From: Macrococcus bovicus
Lineage (GTDB): Bacteria; Bacillota; Bacilli; Staphylococcales; Staphylococcaceae
Length of the DNA stretch: 64,000 nt
Assembly: GCF_004359575.1 (NCBI RefSeq)
Contig: NZ_SCWF01000004.1
Span: forward strand, 62,001-126,000
Direction of reading: 5' to 3'
The position numbers and the translations under genes are program-made. Under the pieces are notes generated by a model. The model saw nothing but the letters and a program-made list of their open reading frames with translations, did no database searches and had not been told where the DNA came from. Of this stretch, positions 54,478-63,646 are shown piece by piece (position 1 is the first letter of the stretch; each line of letters opens with the position of its first letter).

Positions 54478-55647
54478 ATGAATCGGAAATTAGAGAAACA
54501 GCTTGAACTTAGAGAAGAGAAGATGATTGAAATTCGGCGCTATCTACATGAAAATCCCGAGTTATCTTTTCAGGAAGAGAAAACAGCACAGTATATCGCG
54601 GATTTCTACCAGGACAAAGATGTGAAAGTAGAGACTAATGTAGGAGAGAGAGGCATTAAAGTCACGATTGATTCAGGTAAACCGGGCAAGACGATCGCCA
54701 TCCGCGCCGATTTTGATGCGCTGCCTATAGAGGAACAGACAGGACTGCCATTTGCCTCGAAAAACCCTGGCGTCATGCATGCCTGTGGCCATGATGCACA
54801 CACGGCCTATATGTTGGTGCTGGCAGAGACACTTGCTGAAATGAAAGAAAGCTTCACAGGAAAAGTCATCGTCATTCATCAGCCGGCAGAGGAAGTACCG
54901 CCGGGCGGAGCAAAAGGCATGATAGAGGACGGCGTGCTTGAGGGTGTTGATCACGTCATGGGTGTTCATGTGATGAGTACGATGGCAACAGGTAAGATTT
55001 ACTATCGTCCAGGCTTTGTACAGACCGGCCGTGCGTTTTTCAAGCTGAAAGTCAACGGGAAAGGCGGTCACGGTTCTTCACCTCATATGGCGAATGATGC
55101 AATAGTCGCAGCCAGTGACTTTGTGATGGCCGTTCAGACAGTTGTTGCCCGCCGCCTGAATCCTTTCGAAACAGGTGTGGTGACAATCGGTTCATTTGAT
55201 GGTAAAGGTCAGTTCAATGTTATTAAAGACAGTGTCACCTTAGAAGGTGATGTAAGAGGCCTGACAGATGAGACGAAAGCGACTATCGAAAAAGAAATCA
55301 AACGTCTGACACATGGACTGGAAGAGATGTACGGCGTGACTTGCGAACTGGAATACAATGATGATTATCCGGCACTCTATAATAATCCGGCATTCACAGA
55401 ATATGCAGTAGACATACTGAAAAATAATCTTGAAGACATTCCGGTGGAAATATGTGAGGCACAGCCCCCATCAGAAGATTTCGCCTATTACGCTAAAGAG
55501 AAGCCGAGTCTGTTCATCTATGCCGGCGCAGCACCTGAAGACGGGGAGATCTATCCGCACCACCATCCGAAGTTTACAATCAGTGAGAAATCACTGCTGA
55601 TCTCAGCCAAAGCAGTGGGGACTCTCGTACTTGAATACCTGAGCTGA
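54478..55647 (+). CDS. M20-family amidohydrolase
   Basis: A 389-residue metallohydrolase. The metal-site motifs are HACGHDAHTAY, HQPAEEVPPGGAKGMI and HHHPKF, and the dimerisation domain is in the middle. Family members remove acyl groups from amino acids (N-acetyl-diaminopimelate deacetylase, hippurate hydrolase, IAA-amino acid hydrolase). Substrate undetermined. No lysine-pathway genes adjoin it. ATG behind AAGGAGATGAG. Confidence 0.88.
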   Translation: MNRKLEKQLELREEKMIEIRRYLHENPELSFQEEKTAQYIADFYQDKDVKVETNVGERGIKVTIDSGKPGKTIAIRADFDALPIEEQTGLPFASKNPGVMHACGHDAHTAYMLVLAETLAEMKESFTGKVIVIHQPAEEVPPGGAKGMIEDGVLEGVDHVMGVHVMSTMATGKIYYRPGFVQTGRAFFKLKVNGKGGHGSSPHMANDAIVAASDFVMAVQTVVARRLNPFETGVVTIGSFDGKGQFNVIKDSVTLEGDVRGLTDETKATIEKEIKRLTHGLEEMYGVTCELEYNDDYPALYNNPAFTEYAVDILKNNLEDIPVEICEAQPPSEDFAYYAKEKPSLFIYAGAAPEDGEIYPHHHPKFTISEKSLLISAKAVGTLVLEYLS

Positions 55648-55680
55648 ATGAACTTCAAACGATTCAATCATCCTGTAGAG

Positions 55681-55779
55681 GTATAAAATAGAAGAGAATA
55701 TGATAAAAAGACTGCCACGGCAGTCTTTTTATTTGCGGTTCTTATAGTTGTGCTGATAGGCCTGCAGATTCTCTTTGTC
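55681..55779. repeat. Right copy of the ~100-bp direct repeat
   Basis: Pairs with 52804-52913. This copy includes the terminator (55704-55735) and the 3' end of the intact small membrane gene. Confidence 0.85.
55704..55735. terminator. Terminator in the right direct repeat
   Basis: AAAAAGACTGCC / GGCAGTCTTTTT lies between the M20 gene and the convergent small membrane gene. Confidence 0.9.
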
Positions 55780-55932
55780 GTTGAAATACAGGAAGGCAGC
55801 GAGACCAATCGGAATGCCGAAGATAGGCGTGGTCAGAAGACTTGCGATAACCATGTAGATAATCACATACGTGAGATCAGTAGAACTCCACTGTTTGTCT
55901 TTCAGATAATCAATAATTAAGTTCAGACTCAT
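55729..55932 (-). CDS. Small two-span membrane protein
   Basis: A 67-residue protein with two hydrophobic segments (TYVIIYMVIASLL and FGIPIGLAAFLYF) and a hydrophilic tail. The ATG behind AAGGAGCTGAGG is used, and the frame upstream of it lacks a ribosome site. No recognised family. Its 3' end is duplicated at 52863. Confidence 0.65.
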   Translation of the reverse strand: MSLNLIIDYLKDKQWSSTDLTYVIIYMVIASLLTTPIFGIPIGLAAFLYFNDKENLQAYQHNYKNRK

Positions 55933-56137
55933 TGTCCTCAGCTCCTTAGATGATAGATACACTACACTATATCCAGTTATAACCAGAATAAACATAGGAA
56001 TTAAGTTACAGGTTAAAAGCATCTACATTTCATTATATTACATCTGACGCGTTAAAAGTAATTAATTGTTAAATTAGAAACAAAAAGATACTCACACTGA
56101 TGATTTGATATATTCATTTAAAAACGGAGAACAGGCG

Positions 56138-56326
56138 ATGATCAATAAGAAGATTGAGCGGTATCTGGAAAATCATTATCAGCAGTACTTAGGCAAGCAG
56201 CATAAGATGAAGGTCACACATGTAGTGGACAGGGGACATTACTATCAGTTTCATCTGTGGAAAGATGATGTGCTGGTGATCGGTGAGACCGTATGGAAGA
56301 ATGACCTGGTGAGAAAAATAGATTAG
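56138..56326 (+). CDS. Small basic protein of unknown function
   Basis: A 62-residue protein with an N-terminal helix (NKKIERYLENHYQQYLG) and a beta-like second half (YYQFHLWKDDVLVIGETVW). ATG behind GGAGAA. No recognised family. Its composition matches the core genome, and it is the last core-like gene before the defence island. Confidence 0.55.
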   Translation: MINKKIERYLENHYQQYLGKQHKMKVTHVVDRGHYYQFHLWKDDVLVIGETVWKNDLVRKID

Positions 56327-56331
56327 AGGAG

Positions 56332-56363
56332 AAAACTGGTATCAGTGGATACTGGTTTTTTTG
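56332..56363 (+). terminator. Terminator at the left edge of the defence island
   Basis: AAAAC-TG-GTATC / GATAC-TG-GTTTT hairpin with T-run. Confidence 0.75.
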
Positions 56364-56414
56364 TATACTGAAGGTGTGAAGAAAATATTTTGCTGATGAG
56401 TGATGAGGGATTAA

Positions 56415-59400
56415 ATGAATAATTTTAATCATAATAACAAGGAATCTTATGTTTTTGAAACTTATGGTCCATATCAAGTTCATAATGGAGAATTCCAGTT
56501 AAATCAAAAATTTTTGGATATTGAAAAAACGATTAAATACTTTATCAATAATAATGAATTTAAAATAGCTAAAGAATTACTCACGAAGAATAATTACGAA
56601 GATATATTGAATTATATTAATCAACAGCAGTCGACACATTTAAATGAAATTCCTTTTAATATTAAATTAATTGGTAATCAAGATATTGAGGTAGATCAAG
56701 ATTTTCAGTTGTTAGAAAGTAAACTTATAACTAATAATTTTAATACATCAGAAAATTTATTAGATCACCTAATATCAGAACTTAATACATGTGATAGTTT
56801 TGATATTATAGTAAGCTTTATAAAAAATTCTGGTTTAAACATTTTAGTCAGTACTTTAGAACAGTTGAACAGACGGGGAATTAAGGGACGTATTATTACA
56901 ACGACATATATGAGTGTTACTGATCCAGCAGCCCTTCGCAATTTAATTAAGTATGATAATTTAGAAGTGAAAATTTATGAAAGTTCAAATCAATCAGACA
57001 GCTTTCATACAAAAGGATATATCTTTCATCGTCATCAAACCAACGGAAGTAGTCAAGATGACTTGAGTTCAGTGATTATTGGATCATCTAATATATCAGC
57101 AGTAGCACTTAAGACAGCTGAAGAATGGAATATACGAACGTATAAACGACAAAGTGATAATATATTTAATGCAACTTGTCAAAGATTTGAAGAAGTATGG
57201 AATAATGAACAAACGCATCAAGTTACTGATAGCTATATCACACAATATGAGAAGTTTATAAAAGATAAAAATATCTATCGACCCTACTTCTATACGTTTA
57301 ATTCCCAAAATAAAACTTCAAATCAAAATGGGGAATTATTAGTTCCTAATTCGATGCAAAAAGAAGCGCTAAAAAACTTAGAGCTATTAGTTCAAGCAGG
57401 TGAAAGTAAAGCACTTGCTATAGCTGCAACAGGAACAGGAAAAACTTTTCTTGCAGCATGGTGTGCAAAACAATTACGACCGGAAAAAGTATTATTTATT
57501 GCGCATCAAGAGGAATTATTAAATGGGGCATTAAAAACATTTAAAAAGGTATTTAATGAGCTTAATGAAAATAATTTTGGAAAATTTGTAGGTAGTATAA
57601 AAGAAAATAAACCCTTTACCTTTGCTTCAATACAAACTCTTAATAATCACTGGCAACAATTTGATAAAGAAGAGTATGATCTGGTGATTATTGATGAATT
57701 TCATCATGCTGCCTCACCCACTTATACAAAGATAATGAAGTATTTTCAACCTAAGTTTTTACTTGGCCTTACAGCGACACCAGAACGCACGGATGGTAAT
57801 AATATCTATGACCTTGTAGATAATAATGTCATCATAAATATAAGATTAAGAGAGGCCTTAGAACATGAATTACTTGTACCGTTTCAATACTATGGAATTA
57901 ATGATGATTTTGTAGAACTAGAAAAGAAACATTATTCAGAAGAAGAAATTCTAAAAGCACTCGTAAAACACAATAATGAACGTGTAGATTTTATTATTGC
58001 TAATATAATGAAGTATGCCGTTCAAGGTAAACGGAAATGTATTGGTTTTTGTCAAAGTATTGAGCATGCTAAATTGATATCAAAAGAGTTTAATCAAAAT
58101 GGCTTTGTCACTACCGTACTCACAGGTAGTAATAGTTCTGCCGAACGTACAGCAGCTATAAAGAGACTACAAAATGATGAAGATAAACTCGAAATCATTT
58201 TTACGGTAGATTTGTTTAATGAAGGTGTCGATATACCAGACATTAATTTAATCTTGTTCCTACGGCCGACTAAATCACCAATTATATTTACGCAGCAATT
58301 AGGAAGAGGATTACGTAAACATCCGCAAAAAGAAGTTTTAGTAGTACTGGACTTTGTCATTAATGATACTAATAACTATATGATTCCTATAGCACTTATA
58401 GGAGAAAAGAATTTTAAGAATAAAAATGAAATAAAGACACATATTAAACGTAATCTAAAAGATTTATCCAAACACATGCATATTGAACTAGATAGAAAAT
58501 CAAAAGAAAAAATCCTAAAATCATTAGAATCATTCAAACCATTTGCTAAAAAGAATATTATTAAAGAGATATTAGAGTATTATCATGAGATTAAAGAAAA
58601 TGATGCTGAAAGAAAACTAAATATTCTTGATTTCGAAAATGAAGATGCGCCTAACTTGAATTATATTTCTAAAATTAAAGGTTTTTCTAATATGTCACAA
58701 ATCAATCGTATGATCAAAATGGAAAGAGAAGTTGATCGACTTATAAATAGTAAGGAATATTTATCAGATATTTTTACTGCACTCAGTTATTTCTTTCCAT
58801 TAAGACGCTTATTTGATTTTATGGTTTTAACTAATACATTAATTGAAGGTGTAGCTACTTTAGAAAATCAAATTAACTTTATTGAAAAGCATTTTGATAT
58901 TCAGTTAAATGAAACAGCTAAAAATAAACTTAAATTTTCATTACTAAGAGTAGGTAAAAAATACGACAAATTTATAAAAACAAACGAGGACAGCTTAGTA
59001 TCAATCTATACTTTTGAAGAAGCGGTCAGAAACGAACTAATTATGTATCAAACATTTGGCCTTAATCAATATCAAAAAACAATGCATATTGAATATCTCA
59101 AAAAAGACATACCATTTGAATTAGGTAAAGAATATTCAACATTAGATCTTGCTGATATGATGCGAGAAAATTCAGCAAGTGGACCATGGATGAAAGGATT
59201 CGAATCAAAAGGGAACCATCATTTTATATTAGTGACGATTAATAAAGATGAATCAAAGAAAAAGGTTAATCACGACTATCAGGATTATTTTATTAATAAT
59301 CATAAATTTCACTGGGAGTCATCAAGTAGTGCAAATGAAACAAACAAAGTTAAAAAGTTACTTCAAAAAGGAAATGTGAATGAGCACTTTCATTTATTAG

Positions 59401-59555
59401 TTAGAAAAAGTGCTAAAGATGTTTTTACACAACCTTATAAGTATCTTGGAGAAGTAACAGCTGAAGCTGTATCTGGTGATCAACCGATAAATGTTATATG
59501 GAACTTAGAACAACCAGTATCAAAGTTTGTTCTTGAAGAATATTTGGACCATTAA
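56415..59555 (+). CDS. PLD nuclease - SF2 helicase - DUF3427 protein, probable phage-defence effector
   Basis: A 1046-residue protein. An N-terminal phospholipase-D-type nuclease domain shows FHTKGYIFH near residue 196 and IIGSSNIS. The helicase core follows: Walker A ATGTGKTF (about 338), IIDEFHHA (about 424), GLTATPER (about 452) and QQLGRGLRK (about 627). The C-terminal third matches the DUF3427 pattern, including LGKEYSTLDLADMM. Family members occur in defence islands and act on DNA. The gene is strongly AT-rich compared with both flanks. A MutT-like gene converges on it 10 nt away, a pairing I recall from other genomes. Confidence 0.85.
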   Translation: MNNFNHNNKESYVFETYGPYQVHNGEFQLNQKFLDIEKTIKYFINNNEFKIAKELLTKNNYEDILNYINQQQSTHLNEIPFNIKLIGNQDIEVDQDFQLLESKLITNNFNTSENLLDHLISELNTCDSFDIIVSFIKNSGLNILVSTLEQLNRRGIKGRIITTTYMSVTDPAALRNLIKYDNLEVKIYESSNQSDSFHTKGYIFHRHQTNGSSQDDLSSVIIGSSNISAVALKTAEEWNIRTYKRQSDNIFNATCQRFEEVWNNEQTHQVTDSYITQYEKFIKDKNIYRPYFYTFNSQNKTSNQNGELLVPNSMQKEALKNLELLVQAGESKALAIAATGTGKTFLAAWCAKQLRPEKVLFIAHQEELLNGALKTFKKVFNELNENNFGKFVGSIKENKPFTFASIQTLNNHWQQFDKEEYDLVIIDEFHHAASPTYTKIMKYFQPKFLLGLTATPERTDGNNIYDLVDNNVIINIRLREALEHELLVPFQYYGINDDFVELEKKHYSEEEILKALVKHNNERVDFIIANIMKYAVQGKRKCIGFCQSIEHAKLISKEFNQNGFVTTVLTGSNSSAERTAAIKRLQNDEDKLEIIFTVDLFNEGVDIPDINLILFLRPTKSPIIFTQQLGRGLRKHPQKEVLVVLDFVINDTNNYMIPIALIGEKNFKNKNEIKTHIKRNLKDLSKHMHIELDRKSKEKILKSLESFKPFAKKNIIKEILEYYHEIKENDAERKLNILDFENEDAPNLNYISKIKGFSNMSQINRMIKMEREVDRLINSKEYLSDIFTALSYFFPLRRLFDFMVLTNTLIEGVATLENQINFIEKHFDIQLNETAKNKLKFSLLRVGKKYDKFIKTNEDSLVSIYTFEEAVRNELIMYQTFGLNQYQKTMHIEYLKKDIPFELGKEYSTLDLADMMRENSASGPWMKGFESKGNHHFILVTINKDESKKKVNHDYQDYFINNHKFHWESSSSANETNKVKKLLQKGNVNEHFHLLVRKSAKDVFTQPYKYLGEVTAEAVSGDQPINVIWNLEQPVSKFVLEEYLDH

Positions 59556-59578
59556 AGGAGAATGCTAAGCATTCTCCA
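59556..59578. terminator. Terminator hairpin between convergent helicase and MutT genes
   Basis: GGAGAATGCT / AGCATTCTCC is a perfect 10-bp stem around one base. It overlaps the last codons of the MutT gene. Confidence 0.75.
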
Positions 59579-59957
59579 TAATTATTTTAACAGCAGGTAT
59601 GTCTGCAGGTGCCCATTCTAAGGAATTGAGATCATGAGTAGACAGCCATTTAATTTGTTTGTGTTCTGTTAAGTTAATACCGTCTGAAATCAATCTTGAG
59701 TAAAAAGTAGTAAGTTCAATTGTCGCGAAATCATATTCATGAACTGTCGTAACCACTTTATTTAATACATTAATTTCACAATTCATTTCTTCTTTTAATT
59801 CTCGTTTTAACGCCTCTTCTGGTAGTTCATCTGACTCTATTTTCCCACCTGGAAATTCCCATAACAAAGGTAAAGACATAGATTCACTCCGTTGTGCACA
59901 AAGAATTTTATCATCTTTTAAAATAACAGCACCGACGACTTTAATATATTTTTTCAT
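59565..59957 (-). CDS. MutT-like Nudix pyrophosphohydrolase
   Basis: A 130-residue (deoxy)nucleoside triphosphate pyrophosphohydrolase. The Nudix box begins GGKIESDELPEEALKRELKEE, but the last Gly position reads Asn (EEMNCEI). The catalytic Glu residues are kept. AT-rich and convergent with the PLD-helicase. It may clean or deplete nucleotides as part of the same defence unit, which is inference from position. ATG behind AGGGGGAC. Confidence 0.85.
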   Translation of the reverse strand: MKKYIKVVGAVILKDDKILCAQRSESMSLPLLWEFPGGKIESDELPEEALKRELKEEMNCEINVLNKVVTTVHEYDFATIELTTFYSRLISDGINLTEHKQIKWLSTHDLNSLEWAPADIPAVKIIMENA

Positions 59958-60102
59958 AGTATGTCCCCCTTAATTAAAATTTCTTAACTATTTATTATAA
60001 TACAATTTCATTACTTAAAGAGAATTCTTGCAGACTTTGCAGGAATTCTCTTTCCTGTTTTATCAATTGATAATCTCGCAATTAAAAAGCGAGGTTATTG
60101 TA

Positions 60103-60318
60103 TTGAATAATGAAGAAATGATGGCTGCCGTCAAATATCATCGAGAGAATTTAGGATTCAACTCTTCTGAAGTAGCAGCCGCGATTGGATATGATGTTTC
60201 TAAATATTCAAGGCTAGAAAATAATAAACAGCCGATCTTAGCGATAGAGTTGTATCAAATCTCTAGGTTATTTAATATGACCCTGGAAGAATTGATTGTT
60301 ATACCTTCAAGAAGATAA
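60103..60318 (+). CDS. Small XRE-family regulator of the defence island
   Basis: A 71-residue single-domain helix-turn-helix protein (RENLGFNSSEVAAAIGYDVSKYSRLENNKQP). TTG start 7 nt after GAGGT. It lies between the PLD-helicase/MutT pair and the GmrSD-type gene, same strand as the latter, and may control it. Confidence 0.75.
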   Translation: MNNEEMMAAVKYHRENLGFNSSEVAAAIGYDVSKYSRLENNKQPILAIELYQISRLFNMTLEELIVIPSRR

Positions 60319-60423
60319 ATTCGTTGAAATTTAAATATTGGCTAGTAGATCAACATTTAAATTAAATTTATAAAATTGAAAAAGTTTTTCTCTTATGATC
60401 TAATTAAGATGGGGAGGGAAATA

Positions 60424-62283
60424 ATGAATATTACACCAGAAACAAAGCCAATATCAGAAATTTTTTCTATCGAAAGTAAGACAGTATATAAAATACCATT
60501 TTATCAACGAAATTATTCATGGCAAACTCAAAATATTGAAGATTTATTTAATGATGTAAACGAAGAAATTAAAGGTTACTATATTGGTAATTTATTGGTT
60601 TCTAAGAAGAATGTAGAAAATAACGTAACGACTTTCGATGTCGTAGATGGACAACAACGATTAACGACAATAGCATTATTCTTTTTAGCAATTTATGAAA
60701 AATTAGATGAAATAAAAAATAAATTAACTTTACAATTAAAAGAGCCTACATCTGGAAATAGTAACGAAATATCTGAACTAGCTAGTATAATTAATTTACA
60801 AAATGATATTAAGAGAAAACTGATATTTGAATTAAATAATAAACCTAAATTAGAATTATTAGATAAAGACGCTGAAGTTTATAATAATTATTTAGGAATA
60901 TTAAATCAGAAAGAAAAATCAAAATTCGGAAATAGATTATTTGGAAAAAGATACAATTTTGTAAAAAATCTTTTTGATGATATAGATTGTTATGATAAAA
61001 TCTTTGAGTTTTATGACAAATTAAATAGTATTGAAATTTTAAGAATAACAGTAGACGATTTAACTGATGCTTTTACTGTTTTTTCATCATTAAATGCAAA
61101 AGGTCTTCCCCTCACTTTAATAGATCTATTAAAGTCAAACTATTTAAGTGTAGCTGTTTCTGAAATCACTCAAGAAGATGCTATGAAAGAATGGAATTCA
61201 TTAATAAATATTTTTACTGATCAAAACCAAAATTCAAATTCGGGAGTAATTACTCAGTTTTTGTTAAATAATTATGACACATTCGAAAGTGATAAAAATG
61301 TTTCAATAACAAAATCACTTGCCCTCAGAAAGTATGAAGAAGTCTTTAATAAGAAAAAGTTTAAGTATATGGATGAGCTCATAGAAAATGCTAAGATATA
61401 CTCCTTTATTTCTCCTCAATTAGAAAATTACGATAATTTTATTGAAGATGATGAAATAGTGAGTAAATTGATTAAGTTAGCAAAATTAGAATCTTCACAA
61501 GTATTTCCTCTGGAACTATTTATATTGAAAAAATTTAACCAAAACCTCTTAACACGTGAAACAGTCCTTAATATCTTAGATTATTTAATAAAATATTACG
61601 TTAGAAGAAATTTAGTTCTTAAACCAAAAGCTTCTAATATCAGAGCGAAAGTAATTGATATTATAAGAGAATTAGAATTCTCTTCTCAAATTAATCAAAT
61701 AGCCGAAAGTATCACTCAACGAAATCTGAATAAAATCATTTCATCTGAACAAGAATTTTATAATGCTCTTACAGGCTCTGTTTATGATATTTCACCTTCT
61801 ACAGTAAGATATATTTTAATAGACATTGAAAGAAGAAAGGGAAATTATTTTCATAAACAAAATCCCGATAATTTAGATAGTTACATTGAAAGTAATAAAG
61901 GAAAGAAACAACTAATATGGACATTGGAACATATCTTACCACAAGGTGAAAATTTGAGTAGTGAGTGGTCAAATATGATTTCACCAAATAACGTAGATAA
62001 TGCTTCTCAAATTCAATCTGAATATACTCATAAACTAGGTAATCTAACTTTAACAGGATATAATTCTGAAATGAGTAATGATGATTTTATTAAAAAGAGA
62101 GATTATAAACCTAGTGAAACAGTTGATTATACTGGACTAAGAACTAAATTGTTTATTAATGAAAGTATAGTTGATTCAGAAATAGATGAAACAATTGATT
62201 TAAAAGAGTCATGGACTATTAAAGATATAAAAAGAAGAACTGAAGTCCTTGCTAGAATAGCAATGGATCTTTATAAAATTTAA
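60424..62283 (+). CDS. GmrSD-type DUF262/DUF1524 protein (type IV restriction-like)
   Basis: A 619-residue protein. The N-terminal DUF262 domain has IPFYQRNYSW near residue 22 and DVVDGQQRLTTI near residue 77, a ParB-like nucleotide-using fold. The C-terminal DUF1524 domain has the HNH-like LEHILPQG near residue 500 and KLGNLTLTGYNSEMSNDDF. This is the fused GmrS-GmrD layout of enzymes that cut phage DNA with modified cytosines. ATG behind GGGGAGGG. A longer frame upstream is not preferred. Very AT-rich. Confidence 0.88.
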   Translation: MNITPETKPISEIFSIESKTVYKIPFYQRNYSWQTQNIEDLFNDVNEEIKGYYIGNLLVSKKNVENNVTTFDVVDGQQRLTTIALFFLAIYEKLDEIKNKLTLQLKEPTSGNSNEISELASIINLQNDIKRKLIFELNNKPKLELLDKDAEVYNNYLGILNQKEKSKFGNRLFGKRYNFVKNLFDDIDCYDKIFEFYDKLNSIEILRITVDDLTDAFTVFSSLNAKGLPLTLIDLLKSNYLSVAVSEITQEDAMKEWNSLINIFTDQNQNSNSGVITQFLLNNYDTFESDKNVSITKSLALRKYEEVFNKKKFKYMDELIENAKIYSFISPQLENYDNFIEDDEIVSKLIKLAKLESSQVFPLELFILKKFNQNLLTRETVLNILDYLIKYYVRRNLVLKPKASNIRAKVIDIIRELEFSSQINQIAESITQRNLNKIISSEQEFYNALTGSVYDISPSTVRYILIDIERRKGNYFHKQNPDNLDSYIESNKGKKQLIWTLEHILPQGENLSSEWSNMISPNNVDNASQIQSEYTHKLGNLTLTGYNSEMSNDDFIKKRDYKPSETVDYTGLRTKLFINESIVDSEIDETIDLKESWTIKDIKRRTEVLARIAMDLYKI

Positions 62284-62979
62284 AATTGATTTTTACGATT
62301 TATTGTTAAAATAATAAATATAATCAGCATGTTTTATTATATTAAAAATGTTTTAGAGGATATGAGTTATTGCGATCTGTTAGGGTTGAATTGATCCGTA
62401 TCTCCTCAAATAAGAACTGCTGATAGTCTCCCCCTTGTTTTACTTATTTTAAATCGATTTATAAAAAACGTGTGTATATAATTTTTAGAGATGATTTCTA
62501 GATTACCGAATCAGTCTTCTTGGAGTCATCTGAAGGTAAGCTCAAATGTTTCGTTCATCTAATGATTGGATAGAAGAGGATCTTACTAAAGTGGTAAGAG
62601 TGAAGCGGGTGGCTCATTAAGAAGGGATTGATTCGTACCTACCATATAGAGAAGTGTCAGTATCAAGCCAAGCTTTCTTTTGAGGAGCAGAACAACCAAG
62701 TTACATAAGTAGGCAAAATGTTTATAAAAGAAACGATCTTTATAGTACTTGGTTGGAATTTTAAGGCTATATGGAAGTGACAAATATATTAAGACTCTAA
62801 ACCCCAGTTGATTGGCTGGGGTTTTGTTGTATCAATAAGTGGAAGATTTAATATTTGGAAATAAAAGTAAATTCTAAAGTATTTGTGAACTATTTAACAA
62901 ACTCATTGATAAACTATATTTTAGATATATATTAGATATATAATTGAAGTATAAAATATATATCAAGGAGGTAGTTACA
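62284..62979. other. Gene-free stretch at the right edge of the defence island
   Basis: About 700 nt with no convincing gene. A terminator-like hairpin is at 62799-62827 (AAACCCCAG / CTGGGGTTT). A minus-strand frame at 62586-62783 is open but has no ribosome site or recognisable motif. The composition returns to the core level only at 62980. Confidence 0.55.
62799..62827 (+). terminator. Terminator-like hairpin
   Basis: AAACCCCAG / CTGGGGTTT with a short T-run, far from any intact upstream gene. It may belong to lost DNA. Confidence 0.65.
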
Positions 62980-63491
62980 ATGATTAAATGGTTTTAAACA
63001 AACATCATCGGCCGCGTCATTCTTCTCATTGCACGTCTTTATCTTGGTTATGGCTGGCTGATGAGCGGTCTGCACAAATTCACTGATGGCTTCGATGCAT
63101 CCGGTTTCCTGCACAAGGTCATTGAGTCACCTGTCATGAGCATGTCCGGCACTGCACAGTACCCGAATTTCGTCGCTTTCCTGGAGCACTTGCGGGTCTT
63201 ATTAATTTCCTCATCCCATTCGCAGAGGTAACAATCGGTATTATGCTGATCATCGGCCTGTTCACACCGATTGCAGCGTTAATCGGTGTATGCATGAACT
63301 TCCTGTTCCTGTTCGCGGGTGCAGTGACAGTCAATCCGCTGTACATCTTGCTCGGTCTGATTATTTTCATCAGCGGCTTCAATGCTGGCCGTTGGGGTGT
63401 CGGCTTCTTTGCACGCCATGCATTCGACAATCCGTTCTTCCGGTTATTCAACTATACGAGAGAATCACTTGATGGCGTCGATCATCGTTAA
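62980..63491 (+). pseudogene. DoxX-family membrane protein gene with two lesions
   Basis: ATG behind AAGGAGG opens MIKWF and meets TAA at codon 6 (62995-62997). The same frame goes on as a typical DoxX start (GRVILLIARLYLGYGWLMSGLHKFTDGF) to about 63185. It then needs a one-base insertion to join EALAGLINFLIPFAEVTIGIML and the rest, to 63491. Joined, it would be about 170 residues with four membrane helices. Two independent lesions suggest real decay rather than a sequencing error. The composition is core-like. Confidence 0.8.
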
Positions 63492-63496
63492 TAACT

Positions 63497-63523
63497 GAAA
63501 CCCAGGCTCAGCCTGGGTTTTTT
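63497..63523 (+). terminator. Terminator after the DoxX pseudogene
   Basis: AAACCCAGGC / GCCTGGGTTT with a six-T run. Confidence 0.9.
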
Positions 63524-63646
63524 GTTGTATCTGGCTGATTACTTTTCGATAGAATAACTGCACCTTAAAGTTTCCTTAAAGATACATTGCTAAGCTCATT
63601 CGATTTGATATTTATTCTATAATGATAGTAATAGGAGGGGATGACA

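Noticed and set aside
56105-56137. Earlier start for the 62-residue gene at 56138
   Set aside because: No ribosome site before the upstream ATG. GGAGAA lies properly before the ATG at 56138.
62586-62783. Minus-strand frame of 65 residues, Lys/Leu-rich
   Set aside because: No ribosome site, no recognisable motif and low-complexity AT-rich context. Could be a transposase scrap but I cannot support it.
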